Assembly: GCF_900103365.1 (NCBI RefSeq)
Contig: NZ_LT629703.1
Coordinates: 5,380,501-5,444,500 of the forward strand
Direction of reading: 5' to 3'
DNA: 64,000 bases
Source of the DNA: Afipia sp. GAS231
GTDB lineage: Bacteria > Pseudomonadota > Alphaproteobacteria > Rhizobiales > Xanthobacteraceae
The translations under genes and the position numbers were made by a program. This document shows, in pieces, positions 27,028-34,637 of this stretch (its first letter is position 1; each line of letters opens with the position of its first letter). A model generated the notes under the pieces. That model had not been told where the DNA came from and made no database searches. It saw only the letters and a list, made by a program, of their open reading frames with translations.

Positions 27028-27058
27028 GGAAGCGCCTTGTTTTGAACACGGCGCTTCC
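27028..27058 (+). terminator. Hairpin upstream of the first DUF992 gene
   Basis: A perfect nine-base stem, GGAAGCGCC / GGCGCTTCC, with a 13-base loop, followed by TTCCTG. It could terminate the aminotransferase transcript, though there is no long T tract. It sits 48 bp before the DUF992 ATG; a comparable hairpin precedes the second DUF992 gene. Confidence 0.5.
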
Positions 27059-27106
27059 TTCCTGTGCGCTCCGCAAATTCAATTCATCTTGCGGAGATTT
27101 AGACAC

Positions 27107-27634
27107 ATGAAGTTCCTGACACCGACCCTTGCCAAGGCTGCCCTTGCCACGGCGGCGCTGATCGCGCCGCTCGCCGCTGCCAACGCGCTGCCGCCGGTTC
27201 GCGCCGGTATCCTGCAATGCCAGGGCGGCCAGAATGTCGGCTTCGTGGTCGGCTCGGTGACCAGCCTCGAATGCGTGTTCCAGAGCGAGGGACGGCGTCC
27301 CGAACCTTACATCGCGACCGTGCGCCGCTATGGCCTCGATCTCGGCATCACCGCGCAGACGCAACTGGCCTGGGCGGTGAACGCGCCGAACAGCCGGATC
27401 AGCCGTGGCGATCTCGCCGGCAACTACGGTGGCGTCGGCGCCAACGCCTCGGTCGGCGTCGGTGGTGGCGGCAATTTCCTGGTCGGCGGTCCTGCGAACT
27501 CTTACGCGCTGCAGCCGATCAGCCTGCAGGGCCAGACCGGGCTGAACGTTGCGGCCGGGATCGCCGATATCGAACTGCAGCCGTTCCACGGCAACGGCCC
27601 GCGCCGGCATTATCGCCGCCATCGGCGCGGCTGA
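27107..27634 (+). CDS. DUF992 exported protein, paralogue 1
   Basis: A 175-residue secreted protein. The signal peptide is clear (KFLTPTLAKAALATAALIAPLAAANA). The DUF992 body follows: VRAGILQCQGGQNVGFVVGS, then CVF.., YIATVRRYGLDLGIT, LAWAV and a Gly-rich GGVGANASVGVGGGGNFLVGG segment. It ends with a basic His/Arg tail (RRHYRRHRRG). The start is set by GCGGAGATTT before the ATG. The family is widespread in Rhizobiales; no function is established. A paralogue lies 1 kb downstream beyond a toxin-antitoxin cassette. Confidence 0.9.
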   Translation: MKFLTPTLAKAALATAALIAPLAAANALPPVRAGILQCQGGQNVGFVVGSVTSLECVFQSEGRRPEPYIATVRRYGLDLGITAQTQLAWAVNAPNSRISRGDLAGNYGGVGANASVGVGGGGNFLVGGPANSYALQPISLQGQTGLNVAAGIADIELQPFHGNGPRRHYRRHRRG

Positions 27635-27652
27635 GGTCAGTTACGGTTTAGG

Positions 27653-27678
27653 AAAAGGCCCGTGCAAGCGGGCCTTTT
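27653..27678 (+). terminator. Strong Rho-independent terminator after DUF992 paralogue 1
   Basis: AAAAGGCCCG / CGGGCCTTTT perfect ten-base stem with a TGCAAG loop; the 3' arm runs into a T tract of seven. The A tract also allows it to act for the convergent antitoxin gene. Confidence 0.92.
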
Positions 27679-27699
27679 TTTGGAGCCGGCCCGGATACT

Positions 27700-28041
27700 C
27701 TAAGCGGCCGGAATAAAAGTAATCCGGCCAGCCTCGCCGCGTTTGCGATGAGGCTTGATGGTGATTTCTACATCCTGGTCGAAGGCGGTGAGCATCCGCA
27801 TCAGTTTTTCCACGGAAGCCAGCCGGAACTCGCCACGCATCAGCTTTGACAAATCGGGCTGTTTCATCTCCACCAGCTTGGCTGCTGAGACCTGGGTGAG
27901 ACCGCGTTCAGCGATTACTCGCTTCAACTGCACGATGAGCGCAGCTTTAAGCTGATGTTCCCCTGCATTGGGCAGGCCAAGGTCAGCGAAGATGTTGCCA
28001 CTTCCGACTTCGTGGGCGGGCAGTTTTTTAACGCTCATCAC
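27700..28041 (-). CDS. XRE-family antitoxin of a type II toxin-antitoxin pair
   Basis: A 113-residue helix-turn-helix protein. The DNA-binding domain is ALIVQLKRVIAERGLTQ..AAKLVEMKQPDLSKLMRGEFRLASVEKLMRML, with the recognition helix QPDLSKLMRG. It is expected to neutralise the upstream toxin and repress the operon. The ATG overlaps the toxin TGA (ATGA). The toxin-first order fits the HigBA-type arrangement. It lies between two DUF992 paralogues and in the opposite orientation. An N-terminal tail of about 30 residues precedes the domain. Confidence 0.88.
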   Translation of the reverse strand: MMSVKKLPAHEVGSGNIFADLGLPNAGEHQLKAALIVQLKRVIAERGLTQVSAAKLVEMKQPDLSKLMRGEFRLASVEKLMRMLTAFDQDVEITIKPHRKRGEAGRITFIPAA

Positions 28042-28409
28042 CGAACTCCCTTGGTTGCGTTATGGATGGTTTCGGCGTCGCGCAGGCGCTGCCGGATAAG
28101 GTCCATGTGCCGCTGCGGAGTGGATATTCCGCTGGTGGATTTTTTCTGGAACGCGTGCAGCACGTACATGACACCCTGAAAACGTACCGTGTAGACGGCC
28201 CGATAAGTATCGCCATCAAAGTTATCGCGAATTTCCAACACTCCGCTCAACCCCTTCAAGGGTTTTGCGTTGGACGGGTGCTCGCCGACCTGCACTTCAA
28301 AAAGGGCTTGCCCGATTTTGCTGCGAACGGGCGCAGGAAATCCTTGCAGGTCCTTGCGGCTCGAGCCGACGAAAACCGTTGGCTTGATCGTGCGCAGCAA
28401 ATCATTCAC
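28038..28409 (-). CDS. RelE/HigB-like toxin (phage Gp49-like family)
   Basis: A 123-residue protein with the pattern of the Gp49/HigB-like toxins: KPTVFVGSSRKDLQGFP, GSGVLEI-type core (LSGVLEIRDNFDGDTYRAVYTV) and YVLHAFQKKSTSGISTP, where the basic KK..ST..P segment usually carries the RNase function on ribosomes. The start is GTG at 28409; no ATG occurs in the frame nearby. A consensus-like promoter upstream places transcription start at about that GTG, so translation may be leaderless. The gene overlaps the antitoxin gene. Confidence 0.87.
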   Translation of the reverse strand: MNDLLRTIKPTVFVGSSRKDLQGFPAPVRSKIGQALFEVQVGEHPSNAKPLKGLSGVLEIRDNFDGDTYRAVYTVRFQGVMYVLHAFQKKSTSGISTPQRHMDLIRQRLRDAETIHNATKGVR

Positions 28410-28414
28410 GGGGT

Positions 28415-28444
28415 TATAGTAATATACCTATATAAGCCGGTCAA
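28415..28444 (-). promoter_or_regulatory. Promoter and operator of the toxin-antitoxin operon
   Basis: On the minus strand, TTGACC (-35, 28444-28439) is separated by 17 bases from TACTAT (-10, 28421-28416). Overlapping it is an inverted repeat, TATAG-N8-CTATA (28415-28432), a likely antitoxin operator. It is strikingly AT-rich for this genome. Confidence 0.7.
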
Positions 28445-28545
28445 GTATGGCTAACGATATGTGGCACGGCGTCGCTTGTGAGACGGCGTCGTTCAGTCCC
28501 CGCCAAATCTGGTACCGTCCTTCATGTTATGGCATAGAACTCCGA

Positions 28546-28563
28546 GCGCCGTGGGCACGGCGC
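28546..28563 (+). terminator. GC-rich hairpin plus T tract upstream of the second DUF992 gene
   Basis: GCGCCGTG / CACGGCGC perfect eight-base stem with a GG loop, then GGTTTTT. It lies 50 bp before the DUF992 ATG, not after a plus-strand gene, so it may be a leader element or attenuator instead of a simple terminator. Confidence 0.5.
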
Positions 28564-28612
28564 GGTTTTTGACTCTCTGCTCGCATCACATCTTTCAGCC
28601 GGAGATTTCTTC

Positions 28613-29095
28613 ATGCGTCGCTTCCTCATTCTTGCCGGTGCCGCACTTGGCATGCTCACCGCATTGATCGCCGGCGCCAGCGCGCAGCAGCCGGCACGGG
28701 TGCAGGTCGGCGTTCTCGAATGCCGCGGCGGCGCCAGCGTCGGCTTCATTGTCGGTTCCGTGACCAACCTCGGCTGCGTGCTGCGCGTCGACGGCGTTCC
28801 TGACGATCGCTACATCGCCACCATCCGCAAGGTCGGTCTCGATCTCGGCATCACCCAGGAATCGGCGCTGGCCTGGGGCGTGTTCGCACCGGTGGCGCGG
28901 CTCGGGCCGGGCGACCTCTCCGGCTCCTACGCCGGCGCACAGGGCAGTGCGACGCTCGGCGTCGGCGTCGGCGGCAATGTGCTGGTCGGCGGTTCCAACA
29001 ATTCGATCGCGCTGCAGCCGCTGAGCGTGCAGGGCCAGGTCGGCGTCAGCGTCGCCGCCGGACTGGAAAGCCTGGAACTTCGGCCGGGACGGTAA
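28613..29095 (+). CDS. DUF992 exported protein, paralogue 2
   Basis: A 160-residue secreted protein homologous to the gene at 27107. The signal peptide is MRRFLILAGAALGMLTALIAGASA. Shared segments are VQVGVLECRGGASVGFIVGS, YIATIRKVGLDLGIT, LAWGVFAPV and the Gly-rich GVGVGGNVLVGGSNN region, ending LQPLSVQGQVGVSVAAGL. It lacks the basic tail of paralogue 1. The Shine-Dalgarno is GCCGGAGATTT, nearly identical to that of its paralogue. The role is unknown. Confidence 0.9.
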   Translation: MRRFLILAGAALGMLTALIAGASAQQPARVQVGVLECRGGASVGFIVGSVTNLGCVLRVDGVPDDRYIATIRKVGLDLGITQESALAWGVFAPVARLGPGDLSGSYAGAQGSATLGVGVGGNVLVGGSNNSIALQPLSVQGQVGVSVAAGLESLELRPGR

Positions 29096-29109
29096 ACTCG
29101 GCGTTCGTG

Positions 29110-29220
29110 GGGCGGATTAGCGACTTGTCCGCGGTAGCTCGAAGAGCGAAGGCGGAAGCGTAATCCGCCATCTACATCGCGGCGGATTACGCCGGAGCCC
29201 GTCATCGGGCCGCGCCTTGC
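29110..29220. repeat. Inverted-repeat-rich intergenic element (GCGGATTA type)
   Basis: Contains GGCGGATTAG, then GGCGGAAGCGTAATCCGCC, then GGCGGATTACGCC, which can pair with one another in several ways. It occupies the start of the 294-bp gap before the EF-G-like gene. The remainder of that gap ends in a fragment resembling the edge of family C (GCGATCGCAATGACGG) and a spacer with no other signal seen. Confidence 0.55.
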
Positions 29221-29389
29221 GCGGACCCGTTGGGCTAATCGCCGACGCGATCGCAATGACGGTATTGGATAGCCCCTTCGGTTCACGATGCAGCGCAGCG
29301 ACATTTCCCGCTTGCCAAAATCGCGGGACGGGCGGAGCATCTGATTTGCCGACCCAATCACGGGCCGAGCTCCAAACGAGGAGGCGGCA

Positions 29390-31438
29390 ATGGGACAAGA
29401 CGTCAGAAGTCCCCGAGGTCCACGGTGCATTGCGCTGGTGGGCCCTTTCCAGAGCGGTAAAACCACACTTCTTGAAGCCATCCTGGCGCGCACAGGCGCC
29501 ATCCCCCGAGCCGGCAGCGTCGATGCCGGAACTTCCGTAGGCGATTCCAGCCCCGAGGCGCGCCACCACAAGATGGGCGTGGGGCTTAGCGCCGCCACCA
29601 CCAGCTTCATGGGCGACAGCTACACTTTTATCGATTGTCCCGGCTCGATCGAGTTCGCGCAGGACATGCGATCAGCCCTTCCGGCGGTCGATGCCGCGGT
29701 CGTGGTCTGCGAAGCCGACGAGAAGAAGCTGCCGCAACTGCAGATCATCCTGCGCGAGCTCGAAGATCTCGGCATTCCGCGCTTCCTGTTCCTGAACAAG
29801 ATCGATCGCGCCAACAAGCGAATCCGCGAGACGCTGGCGACGCTGCAGCCGGCATCGCGCGTGCCGCTGGTGCTGCGGCAGATTCCGATCTGGAACGGTG
29901 ATCTGATCGAAGGTTTCGTCGATCTGGCGCTGGAACGCGCTTTTGTCTATCGCGAGCACAAGCCTTCCGAAGTCGTGGATCTCGAAGGCGGCGACCTCGA
30001 CCGCGAAAAGGAAGCGCGGTTCTCGATGCTGGAAAAGCTCGCCGATCACGACGACGCGCTGATGGAGCAACTGCTGGAGGATATCCAGCCGCCGCGCGAC
30101 GCGGTGTTCGACGATCTCGCGCGCGAATTGCGCGAAGGCCTGATCTGCCCGGTGCTGCTCGGCGCCGCGGCGCGCGAGAACGGCGTGCTGCGGCTGATGA
30201 AGGCGCTGCGGCATGAAGCGCCCGGCGTGGCCGAGACCGCGAAACGTCTCGGGGCCTCCTCGCAAAAGGACGCGCTGGCCTATGTGCTCAAGACCGTGCA
30301 TCTGCAGCACGGCGGCAAGCTGTCGCTGGCGCGGCTGCTGGCCGGCCATCTCGATGACGGCGCGACGCTGCAGTCCTCGTCCGGCGAAACCGGCCGCGTA
30401 TCCGGCATCCTCGCCGTCAACGGCGCCTATGATTCCAAGCGCGCCGCAGCGGAAGCCGGCGACACTATCGCGCTCGGCAAGCTCGACGCGATCAAGACCG
30501 GCGATACGGTGTCGAGCGGCAAGACCGCACCGAAAGCGCTCGCCCATGTCGAACCGGTGCCACCGGTGCTGGCGATGTCGCTGGCGGCGACCGACCGCAA
30601 GGACGACGTCAAGCTCGGCCAGTCGCTGTTGCGGCTGAACGAGGAGGATCCGTCGCTGACCATGGTGCAGAACCCGCAAACCCACGACACTGTGTTGTGG
30701 GGGCAGGGCGAGATGCATTTGCGTGTCGCGCTGGAACGGCTGCGCGACCGCTTCGGCGTCAACGTCAAATCACAGGCGCCGACGATCGGCTATCAGGAGA
30801 CCATCCGAAAGCCGATCACGCAGCGCGGCCGCCACAAGAAGCAGTCCGGCGGTCACGGCCAGTTCGGCGACGTGGTGCTGGAGGTCAAGCCGATGCCGCG
30901 CGGCTCCGGCTTCGAATTCCACGAAAAGGTCGTCGGCGGCGCGGTGCCGCGCAACTATATCGGCGCGGTCGAGGAGGGCGTCGTCGATGGGCTCTTGCGC
31001 GGCCCGCTCGGCTTCCCCGTGATCGATCTGCACGTGACGCTGACGGACGGCTCCTATCACAGCGTCGACTCCTCTGATCTTGCCTTCCGCACCGCGGCGC
31101 GGCTCGGCATGAGCGAGGCGTTGCCGCAGTGCCAGCCGGTGCTGCTGGAGCCGATCCATATGGTGGAGATCGTCTGCCCGACCGATGCCACGGCGAAGGT
31201 CAACGCCATCCTGTCGGCGCGGCGCGGCCAGATCCTCGGCTTCGATACCCGCGAGAACTGGCCGGGCTGGGATTGCGTCCGCGCCACCATGCCGGAAGCC
31301 GAAATCGGCGACCTGATCGTGGAGTTGCGGTCGGCCACCGCGGGCGCCGGCGGCTTCACCCGGCAGTTCGATCGCATGGCCGAAGTCACCGGCCGCGCCG
31401 CCGACCAGATCATCGCCGCGCACCGGGTAGCGGCGTAG
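29390..31438 (+). CDS. Elongation factor G-like GTPase (EF-G paralogue)
   Basis: A 682-residue translational GTPase paralogue. G1 is GPFQSGKTTLLEAIL, G3 is FIDCPGSIEF (in place of DTPGH), G4 is FLNKIDRANK. Domain II, then an EF-G domain III-V region (GQGEMHLRVALERL, GRHKKQSGGHGQFGDVVLEV, FHEKVVGGAVPRNYI, RRGQILGF) follow. Replacement of the canonical DTPGH by DCPGS removes the catalytic His, as reported for EF-G2-type divergent homologues, so hydrolysis may be altered. The start is fixed by GAGGAGG. It stands alone, unlike the main fusA, which is normally in the str operon. Confidence 0.88.
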   Translation: MGQDVRSPRGPRCIALVGPFQSGKTTLLEAILARTGAIPRAGSVDAGTSVGDSSPEARHHKMGVGLSAATTSFMGDSYTFIDCPGSIEFAQDMRSALPAVDAAVVVCEADEKKLPQLQIILRELEDLGIPRFLFLNKIDRANKRIRETLATLQPASRVPLVLRQIPIWNGDLIEGFVDLALERAFVYREHKPSEVVDLEGGDLDREKEARFSMLEKLADHDDALMEQLLEDIQPPRDAVFDDLARELREGLICPVLLGAAARENGVLRLMKALRHEAPGVAETAKRLGASSQKDALAYVLKTVHLQHGGKLSLARLLAGHLDDGATLQSSSGETGRVSGILAVNGAYDSKRAAAEAGDTIALGKLDAIKTGDTVSSGKTAPKALAHVEPVPPVLAMSLAATDRKDDVKLGQSLLRLNEEDPSLTMVQNPQTHDTVLWGQGEMHLRVALERLRDRFGVNVKSQAPTIGYQETIRKPITQRGRHKKQSGGHGQFGDVVLEVKPMPRGSGFEFHEKVVGGAVPRNYIGAVEEGVVDGLLRGPLGFPVIDLHVTLTDGSYHSVDSSDLAFRTAARLGMSEALPQCQPVLLEPIHMVEIVCPTDATAKVNAILSARRGQILGFDTRENWPGWDCVRATMPEAEIGDLIVELRSATAGAGGFTRQFDRMAEVTGRAADQIIAAHRVAA

Positions 31439-31531
31439 CGGTTGCCGATAGGCCTCCTGCCGGCGGGCTAACATTGGCAACGCCGTCAGTCACCGCTAGC
31501 TTGCGCATCATGATGGGTGCGCAAGACAGCG

Positions 31532-32170
31532 ATGCTTGATTCACGGCGCAACGTTGCCCTGGCCTGCGCGCTGAGCGCGCTCGCCGGCTATGTCGACGGC
31601 ATCGGCTATCTGCAGCTTGGCGGCCTGTTCGTCTCCTTCATGAGCGGCAATTCGACGAGGATGGGCGTCGCCATCGCGCAGGCGCATTGGCAGACCGCGG
31701 TCGAGGCGCTCGGACTGATCGCGCTGTTCGTGACCGGCGCTGCGGCCGGCAGCCTGATCGTGCTCGGCCACGGCGCGCATCGCCAGCCCTCCGTGCTGCT
31801 GGCGGAGGCGTTGCTGCTGGCGGCCGCCGCGCTCGCTTATACGTTCGGCCAGTCGAGCCTTGCGGTCGCGGCGATCGTGCTGGCGATGGGGCTGGAGAAT
31901 GCCGTGTTCCAGATCCACGGCGGCGCCGGTCTCGGCCTGACCTACGTCACCGGCGCGCTGGTCAAGGTCGGCCAGCTGATGGCGAAGGCGGTGACCGGCG
32001 GGGCGCGCTGGGCCTGGGCGCCCAATCTCATGTTGTGGGCGGCGCTGGTTGCGGGGTCGGTGCTCGGCGCGCTGGCCTATGTCTGGATCAACCTTGCGGC
32101 GATCTGGTTTGCCGCCGCTGCGGCGCTGATCCTGAGCGGCATCGTCACCGCGACTAACCGGAAGCATTGA
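31532..32170 (+). CDS. DUF1275 (YoaK-like) family membrane protein
   Basis: A 212-residue protein with about six membrane helices. Signature segments of the DUF1275 family are ALSALAGYVDGIGYLQLGGLFVSFMSGNSTRMG (key residues G-Y-x-D..F-x-S-F-M-S-G-N) and GLENAVFQIHGGAGLGLTYVTGALVKVG. The role is not established. The start is uncertain between GTG at 31517 and ATG at 31532; neither has a strong Shine-Dalgarno. It is followed 31 bp later by aroE on the same strand. Confidence 0.85.
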   Translation: MLDSRRNVALACALSALAGYVDGIGYLQLGGLFVSFMSGNSTRMGVAIAQAHWQTAVEALGLIALFVTGAAAGSLIVLGHGAHRQPSVLLAEALLLAAAALAYTFGQSSLAVAAIVLAMGLENAVFQIHGGAGLGLTYVTGALVKVGQLMAKAVTGGARWAWAPNLMLWAALVAGSVLGALAYVWINLAAIWFAAAAALILSGIVTATNRKH

Positions 32171-32201
32171 CTCTTCCTCCCGCTTGCCCGATTTGACGGC
32201 C

Positions 32202-33044
32202 ATGACCAGTGGAACCAGACCCCCTGCCGCGTGCCTGATCGGGTGGCCGGCGGCGCATTCGCGCTCGCCGCTGATCCATCATTACTGGTTGCGCACGCTC
32301 GGCATCGAGGGCGGCTACGTCATCGAGGCCGTACCGCCCGACGAGTTCGGGGATTTTGTCCTGCGGCTTTCCGTTCGCGGCTTCGTCGGCGCCAATGTCA
32401 CCCTTCCGCACAAGGAGCGCGCGCTGGCGCTGTCGAAGCCGGACGATCGCGCCCGCGCGGTCGGTGCGGCCAATACGCTGTGGTTTCGGGATGGTGAGCT
32501 GCGCTCGACCAATACCGATGTCGAAGGCTTCATCAACAATCTCGACGCCGGCGCGCCCGGCTGGGACAGCGCTGAGGATGCGCTGGTGCTGGGCGCCGGC
32601 GGTGCGTCGCGCGCGGTGTTGTTCGGACTGATCGAACGCGGCATCAAGCGCGTCCATCTGGCCAACCGCACGCTTGAGCGCGCCCGCGCGCTCGCGGACC
32701 AATTTGGACCGAAGGTGGTGCCGGTCGCATGGGAATCGGCCGGCGATCTGCTGCCGCGCGCGGGCCTGCTGGTGAACACCACTTCGCTCGGCATGAAAGG
32801 CCAGCCCGCGCTCGAACTCGACACCGGCCTGCTGCCGCAAAATGCCGTGGTCGCCGATCTCGTCTACGTGCCGCTGCAAACGCCCTTGCTTGCCGCAGCC
32901 CAGGGCCGCGGCCTGAAGACCGCCGACGGGCTCGGCATGCTGTTGCATCAGGCGGTGCGGGGCTTCGAATTGTGGTTCGGCCGGCGACCCGAAGTGACGC
33001 CGGAATTGCGGGCGCTGGTCGAGGCCGATCTCACGAAGACATGA
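32202..33044 (+). CDS. aroE: Shikimate dehydrogenase
   Basis: A 280-residue NADP(H)-dependent enzyme reducing 3-dehydroshikimate to shikimate in the aromatic pathway. It shows CLIGWPAAHSRSPLIHHYW at the N terminus, the catalytic Lys71 in NVTLPHKERAL, Asp106 in NTDVEGF, the nucleotide motif VLGAGGASRAV and NRTLERA. C-terminal DGLGMLLHQAVRGFELWFG is also conserved. The start ATG at 32202 was taken over an upstream TTG. It is not next to other aroma genes; the substrate may extend to quinate-like acids in this branch. Confidence 0.9.
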   Translation: MTSGTRPPAACLIGWPAAHSRSPLIHHYWLRTLGIEGGYVIEAVPPDEFGDFVLRLSVRGFVGANVTLPHKERALALSKPDDRARAVGAANTLWFRDGELRSTNTDVEGFINNLDAGAPGWDSAEDALVLGAGGASRAVLFGLIERGIKRVHLANRTLERARALADQFGPKVVPVAWESAGDLLPRAGLLVNTTSLGMKGQPALELDTGLLPQNAVVADLVYVPLQTPLLAAAQGRGLKTADGLGMLLHQAVRGFELWFGRRPEVTPELRALVEADLTKT

Positions 33045-33138
33045 TCGGCTGATCGCGGGTTTTTGAGCGGAATATTTTCGAAAAGCCGGGGTCAATGGTT
33101 AGGTCAGCACGACCCCGCCAGTTTCCGGAGATTTCTGA

Positions 33139-33765
33139 ATGCCCGCTCTTCGCTACCCGTTCGTTCGCCCGCTTGTTGCCGTCGCCATGGTCGCGGCTTC
33201 GACGATCTATGCCATCGCCCAACAGTCGCCGACGCCGTCGCGGGTGCGCGGCACCATCGAGGCCGTCGACGGCGACGTGATTGCGGTCAAGTCGCGCGCC
33301 GGCGAGGACGTCAAGCTGCACATGACCGGCGACATCAAGATCGTCGGCATCACCAAGATCGCACTGACGGACATCAAGGTCGGTTCCTTCATCGGCACCA
33401 CCACGGTCCCCGGGCCGGATGGCGCCAACAACGCGGTCGAGGTCCATGTGTTTCCGGAAAACATGCGCGGCACCGGCGAGGGCTCGCGGCCCTACGATCT
33501 CAAGCCCAACAGCAGCATGACCAACGCGACCGTGGAACAGTCCGTGGTCGGCAATGACGGGCACACCCTGAACATCAAGTACAAGGACGGCGAGAAGAAA
33601 GTCCTGGTTTCCCCGGAGACGCCGGTGGTCACCTACGTCCCCGCCGACAAGTCGGACCTCAAGCCCGGCGCCAAGGTGATCGCCTTCATGAAGAAGCTGC
33701 CGGACGGTTCATTCGAGACCAACCGCGTCAGCGTCGGCCGCGACGGGCTCACGCCGCCGATGTGA
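33139..33765 (+). CDS. Exported hypothetical protein, tandem paralogue 1
   Basis: A 208-residue protein with an N-terminal signal (RPLVAVAMVAASTIYAIA). The mature part has the segment VRGTIEAVDGDVIAVKSRAGEDVKLHMT and ITKIALTDIKVGSFIGTTTVP, a small beta-rich OB-like pattern similar to DUF5666-type proteins. It ends RVSVGRDGLTPPM. The next gene is a clear paralogue with the same architecture and the same C-terminal RVNVGRDGITPPM. It is followed by a family B repeat. A GGAGATTTCTGA region precedes the start. The function is unknown. Confidence 0.8.
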   Translation: MPALRYPFVRPLVAVAMVAASTIYAIAQQSPTPSRVRGTIEAVDGDVIAVKSRAGEDVKLHMTGDIKIVGITKIALTDIKVGSFIGTTTVPGPDGANNAVEVHVFPENMRGTGEGSRPYDLKPNSSMTNATVEQSVVGNDGHTLNIKYKDGEKKVLVSPETPVVTYVPADKSDLKPGAKVIAFMKKLPDGSFETNRVSVGRDGLTPPM

Positions 33766-33775
33766 CGTGCAACGC

Positions 33776-33851
33776 CATTCCGGGGCGATGCGTAGCATCG
33801 AACCCGGAATCTCGAGATTCTGGGTCTGGTCCTTCGGACCATCCCGGAATG
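33776..33851. repeat. Cloverleaf-like repeat family B, copy 1
   Basis: Outer stem CATTCCGGG / CCCGGAATG encloses three hairpins: CGATGC-GTA-GCATCG; CCCGGAATCT-CG-AGATTCTGGG; GGTCC-TTC-GGACC. Two more copies occur at 34531 and 56378. It lies between the two tandem exported paralogues. Confidence 0.9.
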
Positions 33852-33907
33852 CGGATTCGCAGAGAGCGAGATGTCTCCCTCTCTGAAACAAACCCAGGGA
33901 GGGACTC

Positions 33908-34522
33908 ATGCCGAAATTCGCTTCACTACTCGCCTCGCTCGCCATTGTTTCCGCCGTCGCCATCGCGGCATCGGCGCAAACACCGCCGACCGTGCGCATT
34001 CGCGGCACCATCGAGGCCGTCGACGGATCCATGCTGTCGATCAAATCCCGCGAGGGCACCGACATGAAGGTACGGATGACCGACAATGTGGCGGTGTTCG
34101 GCGTCGCCAAGACCGAATTGTCCGAGATCAAGGAAGGCTCCTATATCGGCGTCACCGCGGTACCGGAACCGGACGGGGTCCAGAAGGCCGTCGCGGTGCA
34201 TATTTTCCCCGAAAACCAGCGCGGCGCCGCCGAAGGCTTTCGGCCCTGGGATCAGCGCCCGAACTCGACCATGACCAACGCCACCGTCGCCCAGACGGTG
34301 AAGGGCACCGACGGCCAGAACATCCTGGTCAAGTACAAGGACGGCGAAAAGAAAGTGCTGGTGCCGCCGGGCACGCCGATCGTCACCTTTGTCGCCGGCG
34401 ACAAGGCCGAACTGAAGGCGGGCGCCAAGATCATCATCTTCGGCGCGGTCAAGAAGGACGACGGCACGCTCGAAGCCAACCGCGTCAATGTCGGCCGCGA
34501 CGGCATCACGCCGCCGATGTGA
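33908..34522 (+). CDS. Exported hypothetical protein, tandem paralogue 2
   Basis: A 204-residue paralogue of the preceding gene. The signal peptide is FASLLASLAIVSAVAIAASA. Shared segments are VRIRGTIEAVDGSMLSIKSREGTDMKVRMT, YIGVTAVPEPDG, VHIFPENQRG and NILVKYKDGEKKVLVPPGTPIVTFV. The ATG is preceded by GGGAGGGACTC. The two copies presumably arose by tandem duplication; a family B repeat follows each. A role at the envelope is inferred only from the signal peptide. Confidence 0.8.
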   Translation: MPKFASLLASLAIVSAVAIAASAQTPPTVRIRGTIEAVDGSMLSIKSREGTDMKVRMTDNVAVFGVAKTELSEIKEGSYIGVTAVPEPDGVQKAVAVHIFPENQRGAAEGFRPWDQRPNSTMTNATVAQTVKGTDGQNILVKYKDGEKKVLVPPGTPIVTFVAGDKAELKAGAKIIIFGAVKKDDGTLEANRVNVGRDGITPPM

Positions 34523-34530
34523 CCCGCAGG

Positions 34531-34626
34531 GTCATTCCGGGGCGCGAAGCGAACCCGGAATCTCGAACTTCCTCGGTGCGCAATTGCGCACCTGAGGTCT
34601 GGTCCTTCGGACCATCCCGGAACGAC
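34531..34626. repeat. Cloverleaf-like repeat family B, copy 2 (variable central arm)
   Basis: Outer stem GTCATTCCGGG / CCCGGAACGAC. The inner hairpins are CGC-GAA-GCG, a new central arm GGTGCGCAATTGCGCACC, and GGTCC-TTC-GGACC. It lies between tandem paralogue 2 and the hypothetical gene on the other strand. Confidence 0.85.
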
Positions 34627-34637
34627 GAACGCCCCCG

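Noticed and set aside
29096..29389. Possible degraded insertion sequence or RNA gene
   Set aside because: Only short inverted repeats are seen; no transposase remnant, target duplication or recognisable RNA fold.
33776..33851. tRNA gene suspected from the cloverleaf shape
   Set aside because: No anticodon loop, T-loop or CCA-type end consensus is present, and copies vary in the central arm.
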